A DNA stretch of 64,000 nt from Pyropia yezoensis (Eukaryota > Rhodophyta > Bangiophyceae > Bangiales > Bangiaceae). Positions 51,956 to 62,313 of this stretch are shown in pieces (within the stretch, counting starts at the first letter, position 1; each line of letters begins with the position of its first letter). Made by a program: the position numbers and the translations under genes. The notes beneath the pieces are model-generated. The model made no database searches, was not told the DNA's origin, and worked only from the letters and a program-made list of their open reading frames with translations. Location of the stretch: contig CM020619.1 of the NCBI GenBank assembly GCA_009829735.1, forward strand, positions 998,590 through 1,062,589. The letters run 5' to 3'.

Positions 51956-54425
51956 GCCCTGCCCAGCCACCACGGCGCGCCTGACCCCCCGCCACCATCG
52001 GGGGTCGGACCCGCCCCCTCGCTTGCCGGGAGGCGGGTACGATCGAAAGGCAAGCAAGAGGCGCCGTCCGAACAAGCGACGGTGCCGTCGGGAGCGGGCG
52101 CAACGAGACGCGGATGCGGCGGCGGCGGCCGACGCGCCCTACGCTAGCTTGTGGCGCTGCGCGGCGGCGTGGGCGGTGTTGGGGGCGGCACCCTGGGTTT
52201 TGAGGACCATCCTTTTCGGGCTCTTCATTCCCTGGGTGTCGCTTCCTACCCCCACCCGGTCGCGCGGCTACCCTATGCCCGCGGAGGGGCAGACGTGGTG
52301 CGGCGTCGAGGTTCTCCGCTGGGTCACGGCGGGGTACGTCCGCCGCCTGTCTACGGCGGCAGGTGCGGGGTCCCCTTGGGTGTCCCCGTCGTTCGTCGTC
52401 CACGGCGGCAAGGACCGGATGGTCGTGGACCTGCGGTTGATCAACCGCTTCATTCAGCCGCGGCCGTTCAAGTTCCAGCGGCTGGCGAGCTTTCTCTCCT
52501 CGCTGGTGCCCGGCGACCACCTCGTCTCGTGGGACGTGAGGGACGCGTTCTACCACATCCGCATCCACCCCGCCCACCGCAAGAACTTCCGCTTCGTCGT
52601 GAACGGGGTGGTGTACGAGCCCCGCGTGCTTCCTTTCGGGATGTGCCTCTTCCCCTGGGCGTGGACCAAGGTCCTCCGCCCCGTCGTGGCGGCGTTGCGT
52701 CTGCGGGGCCACAAGATCAACGCGTACGTCGACGACTTCGCCGCGACCGGGCGCCGCGGGCACCCGTCCTCAGCGGCTGACGCCACGGCCGGCCGGGTCG
52801 AGATCCTGGCCGTGTTCCGGTCGCTGGGACTGCACGTCCACCCCACCAAGGGCGAGCGGACGGGCACGTGCGCGCTTCCCTTGCTCGGCTTCCTCGTGGA
52901 TACCCGCCGGCGCCTCCTGCTGCTCCCTGCCGAGCGGCTCGGCAAGCTGGTCACCGGCGCCAAGATGCTGCTGACCGCCGCGAGCCGCGACGGCCGGCGG
53001 GTCTCCCGTCGCGAGCTACAGCGGTTCACGGGCACGGCGGTCTCGTGCTCGCTCGCCATCCCGTCCGCGCGGTTCTTCCTCCGGCGTCTCTACGACGCCC
53101 AAGGCGGAATGGAGCGGACGAGGGCGTCGGCCCGGCTGGCCTCTCTGCGGGGAGTGGGCGCGTCCTGTCGACGCAGGGGCGTCGCCCGTCTTGCGCACGG
53201 GGCGTTGGACGACCTGCGCTGGTTCGCCGGGTTGCGGACTGAGCCTAGCGTTGGCCGGGCGCTCTGGCAGCCGGACGCCGGCGTCCTGACAACGGACGCC
53301 TCGCCCTACGGCTGGGGTGGCCACCTCGGTCCCCTGCTGCCGGCCGCCGGCTTCTTCACCCTCTCGGAGCAGCGGCAGCACATCAAAATCAAGGAGGTCG
53401 CGGCCGTGCGCTTCTGCCTGACGGCCTTCGGTCGCGACCTGTTGCGGCGCGGCGGGCTGCTCCGTGTCAAGGTCGACAACCGCGTGGCGATGCACGTCAT
53501 CAACGGCTTCACCAGCCGGTCGCGCGCGCTGATGGCCGAGCTGCGGCGCCTGCACGTGGTCGTGGCGTCCCTCGACATCACCCTCAAGGCGTCTTGGCTC
53601 TCGTCGGCTGCCAACGTGTGGGCGGACGCGCTGTCGCGGATGCGCGACCGCGCCGACTACCGGATTTGCGACGCGGTCGGTGCGCGGCTGGACAACCTGT
53701 GGGGCGTGCCGACGGTCGACATGTTTTCGTCGGCCATCAACACGCGGTGCACGCGCTTCTTCTCCCGCCTGCGGACGCCCGGCTGCGAGGGCGTCGACGC
53801 CTTCGCGGTCGACTGGGGCGGCGCGGAGAACCGCTGGATCTTCCCCCCGTTCTCCGACGCCCGCCGGGTGGTGGACGAGATCGTCGCCGACGGCGCGACG
53901 GCGACGGTCATCCTACCAGTGTGGCAGGCCCAAGACTGGTGGGGCGACGCGGTGGCGGCGGCGCAGGCGGCGTACCTCCTCTCCAACGAGGAGGGCCTCA
54001 TCCTCTCCGGGAACGCGCCGCTGCCGGTGCAGCACCCCAAGTGGCGGATCGCCGCCTTCCGCTTTGTTCGGGGCGGGCGGTCGACCGCGGAGAGACGCCG
54101 CGTTCCCCCCACCCAGCTACGGCCGGCAGCCGGCTCCCCGGCCGCCGGCCCGTGGGGGAACCGCAAGGCGCCGCGTGGCGGCGCCTTCACCGCGGGCTGG
54201 TGGCCCGTTCCGGCGACGGCTGCGGCGCTGACGCCGCTGCCGCCGCCTTCCTGCGCGGCTGCTCCGTCGGCGGCAACACCGCCGCGACCTGCTCCGCCAA
54301 CTGGGCGTCCTTCTCCCGCTACTGTGCGCGGCGGGGGCGGTGCACGCTCCCCACCTCCACCACTACCGTCGTCGACTTTGTCAGCTGGCAGTGGCGGCGG
54401 GGGTCGGTCAAGGAGGCAAGCCTGA
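51801..54425 (+). CDS. DIRS reverse transcriptase/RNase H polyprotein
   Basis: The ATG frame overlaps ORF1 by 155 nt and encodes 874 aa. RT: MVVDLRLINRFIQ, VSWDVRDAFYHIRIHP, LPFGMCLFPWAWTK and the catalytic YVDD at residues 309-312. RNase H: VLTTDASPYGWGGHLG (Asp), KIKEVAAVRF (Glu), LRVKVDNRVAMHVING (Asp) and ANVWADALSRM. The following segment VDMFSSAINTRCTRFFSR ... IFPPFSDARRVVDEI is typical of DIRS/Ngaro RT-RH proteins. The Ala-rich first ~120 residues are probably poorly conserved. No internal stop. Confidence 0.9.
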   Translation: MDGAPRLRSAARAAAAGAEAAAGAVAGAAAAAAAAPARTRRRRSSGPAAGPRPCPATTARLTPRHHRGSDPPPRLPGGGYDRKASKRRRPNKRRCRRERAQRDADAAAAADAPYASLWRCAAAWAVLGAAPWVLRTILFGLFIPWVSLPTPTRSRGYPMPAEGQTWCGVEVLRWVTAGYVRRLSTAAGAGSPWVSPSFVVHGGKDRMVVDLRLINRFIQPRPFKFQRLASFLSSLVPGDHLVSWDVRDAFYHIRIHPAHRKNFRFVVNGVVYEPRVLPFGMCLFPWAWTKVLRPVVAALRLRGHKINAYVDDFAATGRRGHPSSAADATAGRVEILAVFRSLGLHVHPTKGERTGTCALPLLGFLVDTRRRLLLLPAERLGKLVTGAKMLLTAASRDGRRVSRRELQRFTGTAVSCSLAIPSARFFLRRLYDAQGGMERTRASARLASLRGVGASCRRRGVARLAHGALDDLRWFAGLRTEPSVGRALWQPDAGVLTTDASPYGWGGHLGPLLPAAGFFTLSEQRQHIKIKEVAAVRFCLTAFGRDLLRRGGLLRVKVDNRVAMHVINGFTSRSRALMAELRRLHVVVASLDITLKASWLSSAANVWADALSRMRDRADYRICDAVGARLDNLWGVPTVDMFSSAINTRCTRFFSRLRTPGCEGVDAFAVDWGGAENRWIFPPFSDARRVVDEIVADGATATVILPVWQAQDWWGDAVAAAQAAYLLSNEEGLILSGNAPLPVQHPKWRIAAFRFVRGGRSTAERRRVPPTQLRPAAGSPAAGPWGNRKAPRGGAFTAGWWPVPATAAALTPLPPPSCAAAPSAATPPRPAPPTGRPSPATVRGGGGARSPPPPLPSSTLSAGSGGGGRSRRQA

Positions 54426-54436
54426 TGTGGCAGTAT
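54200..54436 (+). pseudogene. Tyrosine recombinase N-terminal fragment (truncated)
   Basis: In the frame overlapping the RT end: AATCSANWASFSRYCARRG, TTVVDFVSWQWRRGSVKEASL, which fits the N-terminal SAM-like DNA-binding domain of tyrosine recombinases. It ends at 54436 where the gypsy LTR-like sequence begins; the catalytic domain (R..HxxR..Y) is absent from the window. Confidence 0.6.
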
Positions 54437-55013
54437 TGACCCCCAGGTAGGGGGGCAACACGTGCCATGCAAGGGGCGGCAGGCCACTAGCCTGATCCGT
54501 TCCTCCCCCTGCATTTGGGTCCATATTCCCTAAGTTTGGGATAGTTAGCTTAGTAGTAAATCCAACTTGGATTTGAGGGTTTTCTGCATTTATCGTCTTG
54601 AATTTTCGTGTGGCCCGGTGGGCAGGTGCTGGGGTGGGAGATTCTGAGTGGCGAGATTCTGAGGGGACCCTGGGGGGATAAGGGGAGGGACAGCGGGGCT
54701 TGGCCCTGCGTCCCCGTCCCGACCAAGAAACTGTTGGACCACACACCATCCTCTTGTTTGTCCGTGGGGGGTTTGCCCCACAACAGGGACAGAGTGTGTG
54801 CGACTTGCACTTCTTCCGGTTCCCCCGACACGGGAGGCAGCCCTTGCACACCGCCCCAACTTGGGTGCCGTGTGTGCAAGTGGTTTTTGCCACATTTGGT
54901 GGAGCAGCAGGGGACAGAGGTAAACTTTACCTCCGGGTGCACCCGGGTGTAGGGGGCCCTCTGTCTCAGAGGAACGGTGGACTTGGACCGTGTCATACGG
55001 ATCGTCAGCCAAC
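54437..55013 (+). repeat. Probable 5' LTR and leader of the gypsy element
   Basis: Starts at TGACCCCC directly where the DIRS recombinase frame ends. No coding capacity. The LTR/leader boundary cannot be set because no second LTR is visible. Confidence 0.5.
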
Positions 55014-56942
55014 ATGGCTAGTTCGGACCCCCCGTCGTCCGGGGAGTACACGGGTGACGCACGTACTTCAGTGCCTTTGAATACTGGTGAGACACAGGCG
55101 TGTTTACCTGGGGTCGCAGAGGGACTGGAGGTCCCTCAAGCCAGCAGGACTGGAAGTGCGGGCGGGCAACAGGCCACCCCGACTCAGTCGGGAGTTCACT
55201 CGGGTGACACTTCTGATGTGGGTGGGCCGAAGTCTGGCCACCGTGTGGTATACTCAACGGGAACGTCCCAAGGGGTGAGGACTGTCCCCGCGGGTTCCAC
55301 TCGGGTTGGAGCCAACTTTGGCTTGGAGCCGTCGCCAACTAGGCTTTCGCAGGACGGCGGACCTCCGTTGGTCGGCGATGGGCTCGCGCCCATGCCCCCG
55401 GTTGAGACCCCTGAGGAACGTGGTTACCCCTCAGGTGGACTCCCGCAGGCGGACCGAGACTCAACTGGAGTCGTCAATCCACTCCTCGCGGAAACTGTCC
55501 GTCGGGAGGCGACCAATGTGTTGCGGCAGACTTTGCCGGACCTGGTGGTCACGATGACGAATACTATTCTGAATCAGATTGTGGCGAGTTTGCCAGATGG
55601 CCTTAATGTCCAGACCGGATCGGGGCTTTCGAGCCCGCAGGCACAGGGGGAATCCCTCCTCACGCCTATCTCGGGTCGCCCCGAACATGGGGCGACGCCT
55701 GTGACTCCCAACGAGGGAGCCACACCATACTCGGTGGGGCATACGCCCTTTATGGGGGAGTTCCCCCCGGCATCGCCGGCGGCTACACCAAGCGCGCCGC
55801 GCCGGACTACAGGCACTGAGGGTGAACTTACCCCAGTGCCCCAGCGGCTGTTCCCTCAACGTGAGGTGCCGCCCAAGGTCCACGTAACCAACCCGGTCTA
55901 CCAGAGGATCTTTGATTGTGAGACCTACGCCCTCCACAACAAGTCGGTGGCGTATGGTCCTGACCAGGCCCGAGCCATGGGCCGTGCCAAGAAGAATGCA
56001 CTTCATTCTTTTGGGCACAAAGCGGAGTGGGATGGAACTCCCCCCCTCCGTGTCTTTGAGTTCCTACGTCGTTTCACAAAAGCCTGTGACGACAATGCCA
56101 TAGGTGAAGGCATGGCTTTTTGCATGCTACAGGAGTTTACGAAGGGAGACCTGCGGACAGAACTTATGTCCGTCATGCCCAGCTCCTTAAGTGGAGGCGC
56201 TGGGGAGGTGACGTCCTATTTGGAGCTCGTCAACTGGTTGTTGAGGGCCATGGTTGATGAAGCGGCGCTGGCTTCTCAAGTCGAGGAGTTTACGCAAGCC
56301 CATCAGGAAGAGGCGGAGGACGAGTTGTCCTTTGTGGAGCGAGTCCGTAAGCTCAACAATCTTTGTGGGTTTCTTCATCCACAAGCTGTGGTGAAGAGTC
56401 GGTTTGTGGAGGGACTCCATTGGTCAGTCCGGATGGAGACCCGGGAGCATAACACTGCCCGGGCGACCCTGGCCGAGTTCGCTAGGTTCGCCTACCGCAG
56501 AGGCGAGGCCTACCGCAAGTTGCGGGAGGAACAACGCCAGGAGCGTCAAGCCGAGTTGGCCAAGGAACGGGAGGAGGCGCGCCGAGCCAGAGAGTTGAGA
56601 GAGGCACGCCGAATCCGCAAGGAGAGGGTGGTAGCTGCCTTGGGAACTTCCCGGGGTACCTCTTCGTCTTCCCCAGTCGGGAAGACCCCTCCCGGAACAG
56701 ACAATCGGTGTTGGAACTGCAAATCCGATGGACACTGGGCATATGATTGCCCCAAGTTGAGTAAACGCATCCAACAACTTGTTGGGAATGCGAGTAAGAA
56801 GTCGGCTACGAACGAAGTACGTTCAAGCCGCGAGGGTGGGTCTCGACCGGTCGTCGCAGTCGCCACACCCTCGGCGGAGGAGGCGGACACGTCGTCCTTG
56901 GACTCGTCGTCTTCCTCCCCGCCCTCAGATTCGGACGCCTAG
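55014..56942 (+). CDS. Gypsy Gag
   Basis: 642 aa from the ATG of MASSDPPSSGEY. A long polar N-terminal half is followed by the capsid-like core (PPLRVFEFLRRFTKACDDN, SYLELVNWLLRAMVDEAAL) and an Arg/Glu-rich helix (ELAKEREEARRARELREARR). The zinc knuckle CWNCKSDGHWAYDC (C-x2-C-x4-H-x4-C) begins near residue 566. It ends with a Ser/Asp/Glu-rich tail. Pol starts 14 nt downstream in another frame. Confidence 0.9.
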   Translation: MASSDPPSSGEYTGDARTSVPLNTGETQACLPGVAEGLEVPQASRTGSAGGQQATPTQSGVHSGDTSDVGGPKSGHRVVYSTGTSQGVRTVPAGSTRVGANFGLEPSPTRLSQDGGPPLVGDGLAPMPPVETPEERGYPSGGLPQADRDSTGVVNPLLAETVRREATNVLRQTLPDLVVTMTNTILNQIVASLPDGLNVQTGSGLSSPQAQGESLLTPISGRPEHGATPVTPNEGATPYSVGHTPFMGEFPPASPAATPSAPRRTTGTEGELTPVPQRLFPQREVPPKVHVTNPVYQRIFDCETYALHNKSVAYGPDQARAMGRAKKNALHSFGHKAEWDGTPPLRVFEFLRRFTKACDDNAIGEGMAFCMLQEFTKGDLRTELMSVMPSSLSGGAGEVTSYLELVNWLLRAMVDEAALASQVEEFTQAHQEEAEDELSFVERVRKLNNLCGFLHPQAVVKSRFVEGLHWSVRMETREHNTARATLAEFARFAYRRGEAYRKLREEQRQERQAELAKEREEARRARELREARRIRKERVVAALGTSRGTSSSSPVGKTPPGTDNRCWNCKSDGHWAYDCPKLSKRIQQLVGNASKKSATNEVRSSREGGSRPVVAVATPSAEEADTSSLDSSSSSPPSDSDA

Positions 56943-56956
56943 TCGGCGGGAAACGA

Positions 56957-59695
56957 ATGACCGTTGGAGCTGGCCGTCCGAAGCTCACAACGGCATCCTC
57001 GGCCAAGTGGGCCAAGAGGACGAACCAACCGTGCCGGATACTGCGGCGACCTAAGGGAGTCCGCCCACCTCGGGTAGGACTCCCCAAGAACGTAAACCCA
57101 CGTCGGGTCATCGCGGTGCTGACGGGTGAGAACTTCCAGGTGGCTGGACGGGTGCAACTTGCCCCCGGCCGCGCCTGTTGTGCCCTTATCGTACTTGATA
57201 CTGCGTCAGGAGCCTCCTTGATACGCAAGTCGCTATTACCAAAGGAGGTGAAGCTCCAACGCTCGAGGCCCAAAGCTGACCATATGATTGACATCAATGG
57301 TGGGGTACTTCCCATCGTTGGTGCCGTGACCCTACCAACTAGGTTGGGGACCCATGAGGTTGATGTGACCTATGGTGTAGTTGAGAATATATCGGTACCC
57401 CTGCTTCTGGGTACCCCTTATGTTGTTACACAAGTGCCTTTGATTTGTGGCCCTGAGTACTGGGTCAAGTTGATGAATGGGGAGACTATCCCCATCCTTG
57501 GTAAGGGAAAGTCTGTGGCTCCTGTGACAGTCTCACAGTCGAAGCCTGTTTGCTCTGTGAGGGAAGGGTTTACTGCTACCCTGCGTTTAGCCCGCAAAGT
57601 CACGTTGTCCCCCAACTCGGTGGCGCACGTTGATGTTGTAACTGATTTTACGGGGAACGGGTTGGTGCACCCTCACCCCCGTCTTGCTCGCAAGCACCAA
57701 GTGCATGTTGCCCTTGGCACGATGGACTCCAAAGCCGGAGTCCCGTGGAGGATACAGGTGATGAACCTGAGCTCGTCGCCCCAGTACGTCAAGTCGGGAG
57801 CCAAGTTCGGCTATGTCGACCAACATGAGGGACCGGTAGTAGCGGTCATCCTCAACGCGGGCGCAAGTAGCGACCCGAAGTCCGGAAAGGAGAAGCATCA
57901 AGCCAGGTCGGCCGCCTCTCCTCGGCCCCATGTGAACATGGAGGGTGTTCCCCCCCGGTTGAGGGTTCAAGTTGAACGCCTCTTGGACCAATATCACAAG
58001 TTGTGGGATGGTCAATTGGGACTCATGAGAGCTACCCAACACCGGATCGAGTTGAAGCCCGGTGCACCCCCTATACGCCAACAACCGTATAGGGGAGGAC
58101 CCCGTTCAAGGGCCCTCGTTAAGGAGCAAGTTGCTCGCATGGAGGCCCTCGATGTGATCGAGGCCATCAACGCCGAGTGGGCGAGTCCGGTGGTTATCGT
58201 CCCCAAAGTTGATGGGACCCCCCGGTTCTGTATCGACTACCGTAAGCTCAACGAGAGCACGGTGAAGGACAGTTATCCCCTACCAAGGATGGACGACTGC
58301 CTGGACTCTCTGGGGGAGGCGAACGTGTTCTCTACCCTGGACTGTAACGCGGGGTACTGGCAAATTCCCATTGCCCCGGAGGACAGGCATAAAACTACCT
58401 TTACCTGTCACTGTGGTACCTACCAGTGCAAGCGCCTACCGTTTGGCCTGTGTAACGCGCCGGCAACTTTCCAGCGCGCTATGGACATGATTCTGGCCGG
58501 AGTACGGTGGCAGATTTGTCTCGTGTACCTAGACGATATCATTGTGTTCTCCCGAAGTCCGGAGGAACACATTGGCCATCTTGGCCAGGTGTTCAAGCTA
58601 CTTGCTGACGCCGGTGTGTCACTGAAAGCGAGTAAGTGCCACCTCTTCACTCAAGAGGTGGAATACTTGGGACATGTTGTCCGTCCGGGGCGTCTCAGCG
58701 TCAACGAGAAGAAGTTGAGGGCCATCCGTAAGGCTCAGTACCCCCGGACCCAGACCCAGATGAGGAGCTTCCTCGGGATGTGTAACGTGTACCGACGTTT
58801 CACCAAGGGCTTCGCCAAGGTGGCGAAGCCGTTGAATGAGCTAGTGAGCTCAACGCTACCGAAAAACCTGCCTCCCCCAAGTCGGGTGGAGCAGGAATCC
58901 TTTGAGACTCTTCGGGACCTTCTGCTGAAGCCCCCTATCCTGGCTATTCCCAGGTTGGGAGGCCACTACATCCTGGATGTGGACGCTAGCTACGACCAAC
59001 TTGGTTGTGTGTTGCTTCAGCAGCAGCCGGACAAGGAGTACTTGCCGGTGGGATACTTCAGCAAGGGGCTGAACTCGGCCGAGAAGAACTACGGAGTCAC
59101 CGAGTTGGAAGGACTCGCAGTGGTGTGGGCGGTGACGTCACTTCGTCACTACCTGGAGGGTGAGAATTTCCTCATCCGCTGTGACCACCGCGCGTTGCAG
59201 TTCATCTTTAAGACGGACTGTACGAACACTCGTCTCAATCGGTGGAGGGTGCGACTGGCACCCTTCAACTTTGACATTGAGTACCGACCTGGCAGGCAAC
59301 ATGCCCTTGCCGACGGCCTCTCTCGGGTACCTACCGAGGGGCTGGACACTAACCCAGTCGATGAGGACATCCCCATCGTGGGGGTAGTCACGCGCTCGGG
59401 TCAGGCGTTGAACCCCGAGGCGCCAGGGAACAAGAAGTACTTTCCCCTGTCCCTGGACGAGGTGGTGAAGGCCCAGGCCGAGGATCCCTTCTGCAAGTCG
59501 CAGAGGGATACACTGGATACAGTGGGGGAGACGCGTTTCATTCTGGGAGACGATGGCCTCCTCATGAGGAGGGGGGTATTCCAAGGGGCTGAACAACTTG
59601 TCGTCCCGCATCCCTCAAGGACAGTATCTTTGAGAGGGAGCACAACGCTCCCACGGGTGGACACCTGGGGTCTAGTAAACTGTACCAGACCCTGA
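56957..59695 (+). CDS. Gypsy Pol: protease, RT, RNase H, start of integrase
   Basis: 912-codon frame. Protease DTASG at residues 81-85; RT with FCIDYRKLNESTV, STLDCNAGYWQIPI, LPFGLCNAPATFQRAM and YLDD at 524-527; RNase H-like region with LDVDASYDQLGCVLLQQ and RHYLEGENFLIRCDHRAL. Before the stop at 59695 the sense leaves the frame around 59605-59615, where another frame carries LKDSIFEREHNAPTGGHLG, the HHCC zinc site of integrase. So an indel separates RNase H from integrase. Confidence 0.9.
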   Translation: MTVGAGRPKLTTASSAKWAKRTNQPCRILRRPKGVRPPRVGLPKNVNPRRVIAVLTGENFQVAGRVQLAPGRACCALIVLDTASGASLIRKSLLPKEVKLQRSRPKADHMIDINGGVLPIVGAVTLPTRLGTHEVDVTYGVVENISVPLLLGTPYVVTQVPLICGPEYWVKLMNGETIPILGKGKSVAPVTVSQSKPVCSVREGFTATLRLARKVTLSPNSVAHVDVVTDFTGNGLVHPHPRLARKHQVHVALGTMDSKAGVPWRIQVMNLSSSPQYVKSGAKFGYVDQHEGPVVAVILNAGASSDPKSGKEKHQARSAASPRPHVNMEGVPPRLRVQVERLLDQYHKLWDGQLGLMRATQHRIELKPGAPPIRQQPYRGGPRSRALVKEQVARMEALDVIEAINAEWASPVVIVPKVDGTPRFCIDYRKLNESTVKDSYPLPRMDDCLDSLGEANVFSTLDCNAGYWQIPIAPEDRHKTTFTCHCGTYQCKRLPFGLCNAPATFQRAMDMILAGVRWQICLVYLDDIIVFSRSPEEHIGHLGQVFKLLADAGVSLKASKCHLFTQEVEYLGHVVRPGRLSVNEKKLRAIRKAQYPRTQTQMRSFLGMCNVYRRFTKGFAKVAKPLNELVSSTLPKNLPPPSRVEQESFETLRDLLLKPPILAIPRLGGHYILDVDASYDQLGCVLLQQQPDKEYLPVGYFSKGLNSAEKNYGVTELEGLAVVWAVTSLRHYLEGENFLIRCDHRALQFIFKTDCTNTRLNRWRVRLAPFNFDIEYRPGRQHALADGLSRVPTEGLDTNPVDEDIPIVGVVTRSGQALNPEAPGNKKYFPLSLDEVVKAQAEDPFCKSQRDTLDTVGETRFILGDDGLLMRRGVFQGAEQLVVPHPSRTVSLRGSTTLPRVDTWGLVNCTRP

Positions 59696-60781
59696 GGACC
59701 AGGTACTACTGGCCGTCCATGGTGGTGGACATCTACAGTTGGGTGGCTGCCTGCACAAGTTGTGCACAGAACCGTCTGATGGAACGGCGGCCTAGTACGG
59801 CTATGCTATTGTTCCCGGCCAAGGAGCCCTTCGCCGCGTTGGCGATGGACATCCTTGGGCCACTGCCAGTGACCGAGGAGGGCAACCAGTACCTCCTGGT
59901 CATCTGTGACCGCTTCACGAAACTTACGCGAGCGATCCCACTGGCAGAGATCACGGCCATGTCGGTCGTGTCAGCCTTCCTAGATCACTGGGTTGCCGCG
60001 TTATGGCATCCCAGATAGTGCACTATCGGACAATGGACCCGCAATTTGCGTCTGTACTGTTTCAGGGAGTGCTGGACATGTTGGGGGTTAAGGCAAACTA
60101 TGCCACCCCCTACCACCCACAAACTAATGGGCAGGTGGAGCGCTTCAACAAAACTATTGTTAGGCAGCTGCGCCACTATGTGAGTGAGCACGTGAAGACG
60201 TGGGACCAATACATTTCTATTCTCACTACTGCCTACAATTCGCAGGTTCACTCATCTACCGGGGAAGTACCCCTCGCTTTTGTGACCCCCCGTCGCGTGC
60301 GGTCTATTGCTGTGCGGCGGTCGCTCCCAACTTGGGAGGATGGTGGCAGTACGCCTACTCCTACTGAGAGTAAGGCGGAGTTCGCTGCTAGGCTTGAACA
60401 CCTCATCCCTAAAGTCAGGGCTGAGATGAACAAAGCACAAAAGCGCTACAAGCGTACCTTTGACAAAAAGGTGCGTAATGCTAAGCATGTCCCCGAGCAG
60501 GGTGACTGGGTACTGGTTCACTCACACACCCCAACTGGGGTAAGTTGGTATTCCAGACGAAGGGGCCGTACCAGGTCCTTCGTACTGATGGGCGGCGCTT
60601 CACCATCGAAAGTGACGATGGGGTCCGCACAGTGAACGGACAGGACGTGGTCAAAGTTGCACCACCGCCTGCAGGCGACCCAGCTTGGCGCGTGCTTTGG
60701 AAGCGTGGCGCCTCCCCTCACTGCTTGCGGCCAAACAGGGCCCGCAGGAGTACGTGTTCGATAAGTTCATCGACCACGGAT
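59605..60781 (+). pseudogene. Gypsy integrase, frames broken by small indels
   Basis: Three frames carry the integrase in order. From ~59610 to 60000: HNAPTGGHLG, CTSCAQN (HHCC) and ALAMDILGPLP, the first catalytic Asp. Near 59995-60060 two one-base indels (in GCGTTATGG and GGACCCGC) interrupt what should read YGIPDS...SDNGPQFAS, the second Asp. The next frame (from 60003) has YHPQTNGQVERFNKTI with the Glu, to 60535. Later the sense shifts again to FQTKGPYQVLRTDGRRF and a chromodomain start EYVFDKF before the gap. Confidence 0.8.
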
Positions 60782-61281
60782 NNNNNNNNNNNNNNNNNNN
60801 NNNNNNNNNNNNNNNNNNNNNNNNNNNNNNNNNNNNNNNNNNNNNNNNNNNNNNNNNNNNNNNNNNNNNNNNNNNNNNNNNNNNNNNNNNNNNNNNNNNN
60901 NNNNNNNNNNNNNNNNNNNNNNNNNNNNNNNNNNNNNNNNNNNNNNNNNNNNNNNNNNNNNNNNNNNNNNNNNNNNNNNNNNNNNNNNNNNNNNNNNNNN
61001 NNNNNNNNNNNNNNNNNNNNNNNNNNNNNNNNNNNNNNNNNNNNNNNNNNNNNNNNNNNNNNNNNNNNNNNNNNNNNNNNNNNNNNNNNNNNNNNNNNNN
61101 NNNNNNNNNNNNNNNNNNNNNNNNNNNNNNNNNNNNNNNNNNNNNNNNNNNNNNNNNNNNNNNNNNNNNNNNNNNNNNNNNNNNNNNNNNNNNNNNNNNN
61201 NNNNNNNNNNNNNNNNNNNNNNNNNNNNNNNNNNNNNNNNNNNNNNNNNNNNNNNNNNNNNNNNNNNNNNNNNNNNNNNNN
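60782..61281. other. Assembly gap, exactly 500 N
   Basis: A round 500-base N run, the kind of fixed-size placeholder inserted by scaffolding. True distance and content are unknown. Confidence 0.98.
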
Positions 61282-62299
61282 ACCTACGCCCTCCACAACA
61301 AGTCGGTGGCGTATGGTCCTGACCAGGCCCGAGCCATGGGCCGTGCCAAGAAGAATGCACTTCATTCTTTTGGGCACAAAGCGGAGTGGGATGGAACTCC
61401 CCCCCTCCGTGTCTTTGAGTTCCTACGTCGTTTCACAAAAGCCTGTGACGACAATGCCATAGGTGAAGGCATGGCTTTTTGCATGCTACAGGAGTTTACG
61501 AAGGGAGACCTGCGGACAGAACTTATGTCCGTCATGCCCAGCTCCTTAAGTGGAGGCGCTGGGGAGTGACGTCCTATTTGGAGCTCGTCAACTGGTTGTT
61601 GAGGGCCATGGTTGATGAAGCGGCGCTGGCTTCTCAAGTCGAGGAGTTTACGCAAGCCCATCAGGAAGAGGCGGAGGACGAGTTGTCCTTTGTGGAGCGA
61701 GTCCGTAAGCTCAACAATCTTTGTGGGTTCTTCATCCACAAGCTGTGGTGAAGAGTCGGTTTGTGGAGGGACTCCATTGGTCAGTCCGGATGGAGACCCG
61801 GGAGCATAACACTGCCCGGGCGACCCTGGCCGAGTTCGCTAGGTTCGCCTACCGCAGAGGCGAGGCCTACCGCAAGTTGCGGGAGGAACAACGCCAGGAG
61901 CGTCAAGCCGAGTTGGCCAAGGAACGGGAGGAGGCGCGCCGAGCCAGAGAGTTGAGAGAGGCACGCCGAATCCGCAAGGAGAGGGTGGTAGCTGCCTTGG
62001 GAACTTCCCGGGGTACCTCTTCGTCTTCCCCAGTCGGGAAGACCCCTCCCGGAACAGACAATCGGTGTTGGAACTGCAAATCCGATGGACACTGGGCATA
62101 TGATTGCCCCAAGTTGAGTAAACGCATCCAACAACTTGTTGGGAATGCGAGTAAGAAGTCGGCTACGAACGAAGTACGTTCAAGCCGCGAGGGTGGGTCT
62201 CGACCGGTCGTCGCAGTCGCCACACCCTCGGCGGAGGAGGCGGACACGTCGTCCTTGGACTCGTCGTCTTCCTCCCCGCCCTCAGATTCGGACGCCTAG
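61282..62299 (+). pseudogene. Gag of second gypsy copy, partial, with two frame breaks
   Basis: Lacks the N-terminal ~300 residues (in the gap). Two one-base deletions relative to the first copy, in GGGGAGTGACG and TGGGTTCTTC, break the frame. The C-terminal part with CWNCKSDGHWAYDC is intact to the stop. Confidence 0.85.
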
Positions 62300-62313
62300 T
62301 CGGCGGGAAACGA

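Larger units (their letters stand above)
51110..54436 (+). mobile_element. DIRS-type retrotransposon, 3'-interrupted by a gypsy element
   Basis: Gag-like frame, then DIRS reverse transcriptase/RNase H, then the first part of a tyrosine recombinase that stops at the border of the next retroelement. This gene order and the RT subtype define DIRS-like elements, which integrate with a tyrosine recombinase instead of a DDE integrase. The 5' boundary and terminal repeats were not found. Confidence 0.8.
54437..60781 (+). mobile_element. Ty3/gypsy LTR retrotransposon, 3' end lost in gap
   Basis: Gag with CCHC knuckle, then pol in order protease, RT, RNase H, integrase and a chromodomain start (EYVFDKFIDHG near 60750) running into the N gap. 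It interrupts a DIRS recombinase gene. GC is lower than in host genes. The 3' LTR is not in the assembled sequence, so LTR length and target duplication cannot be checked. Confidence 0.88.
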
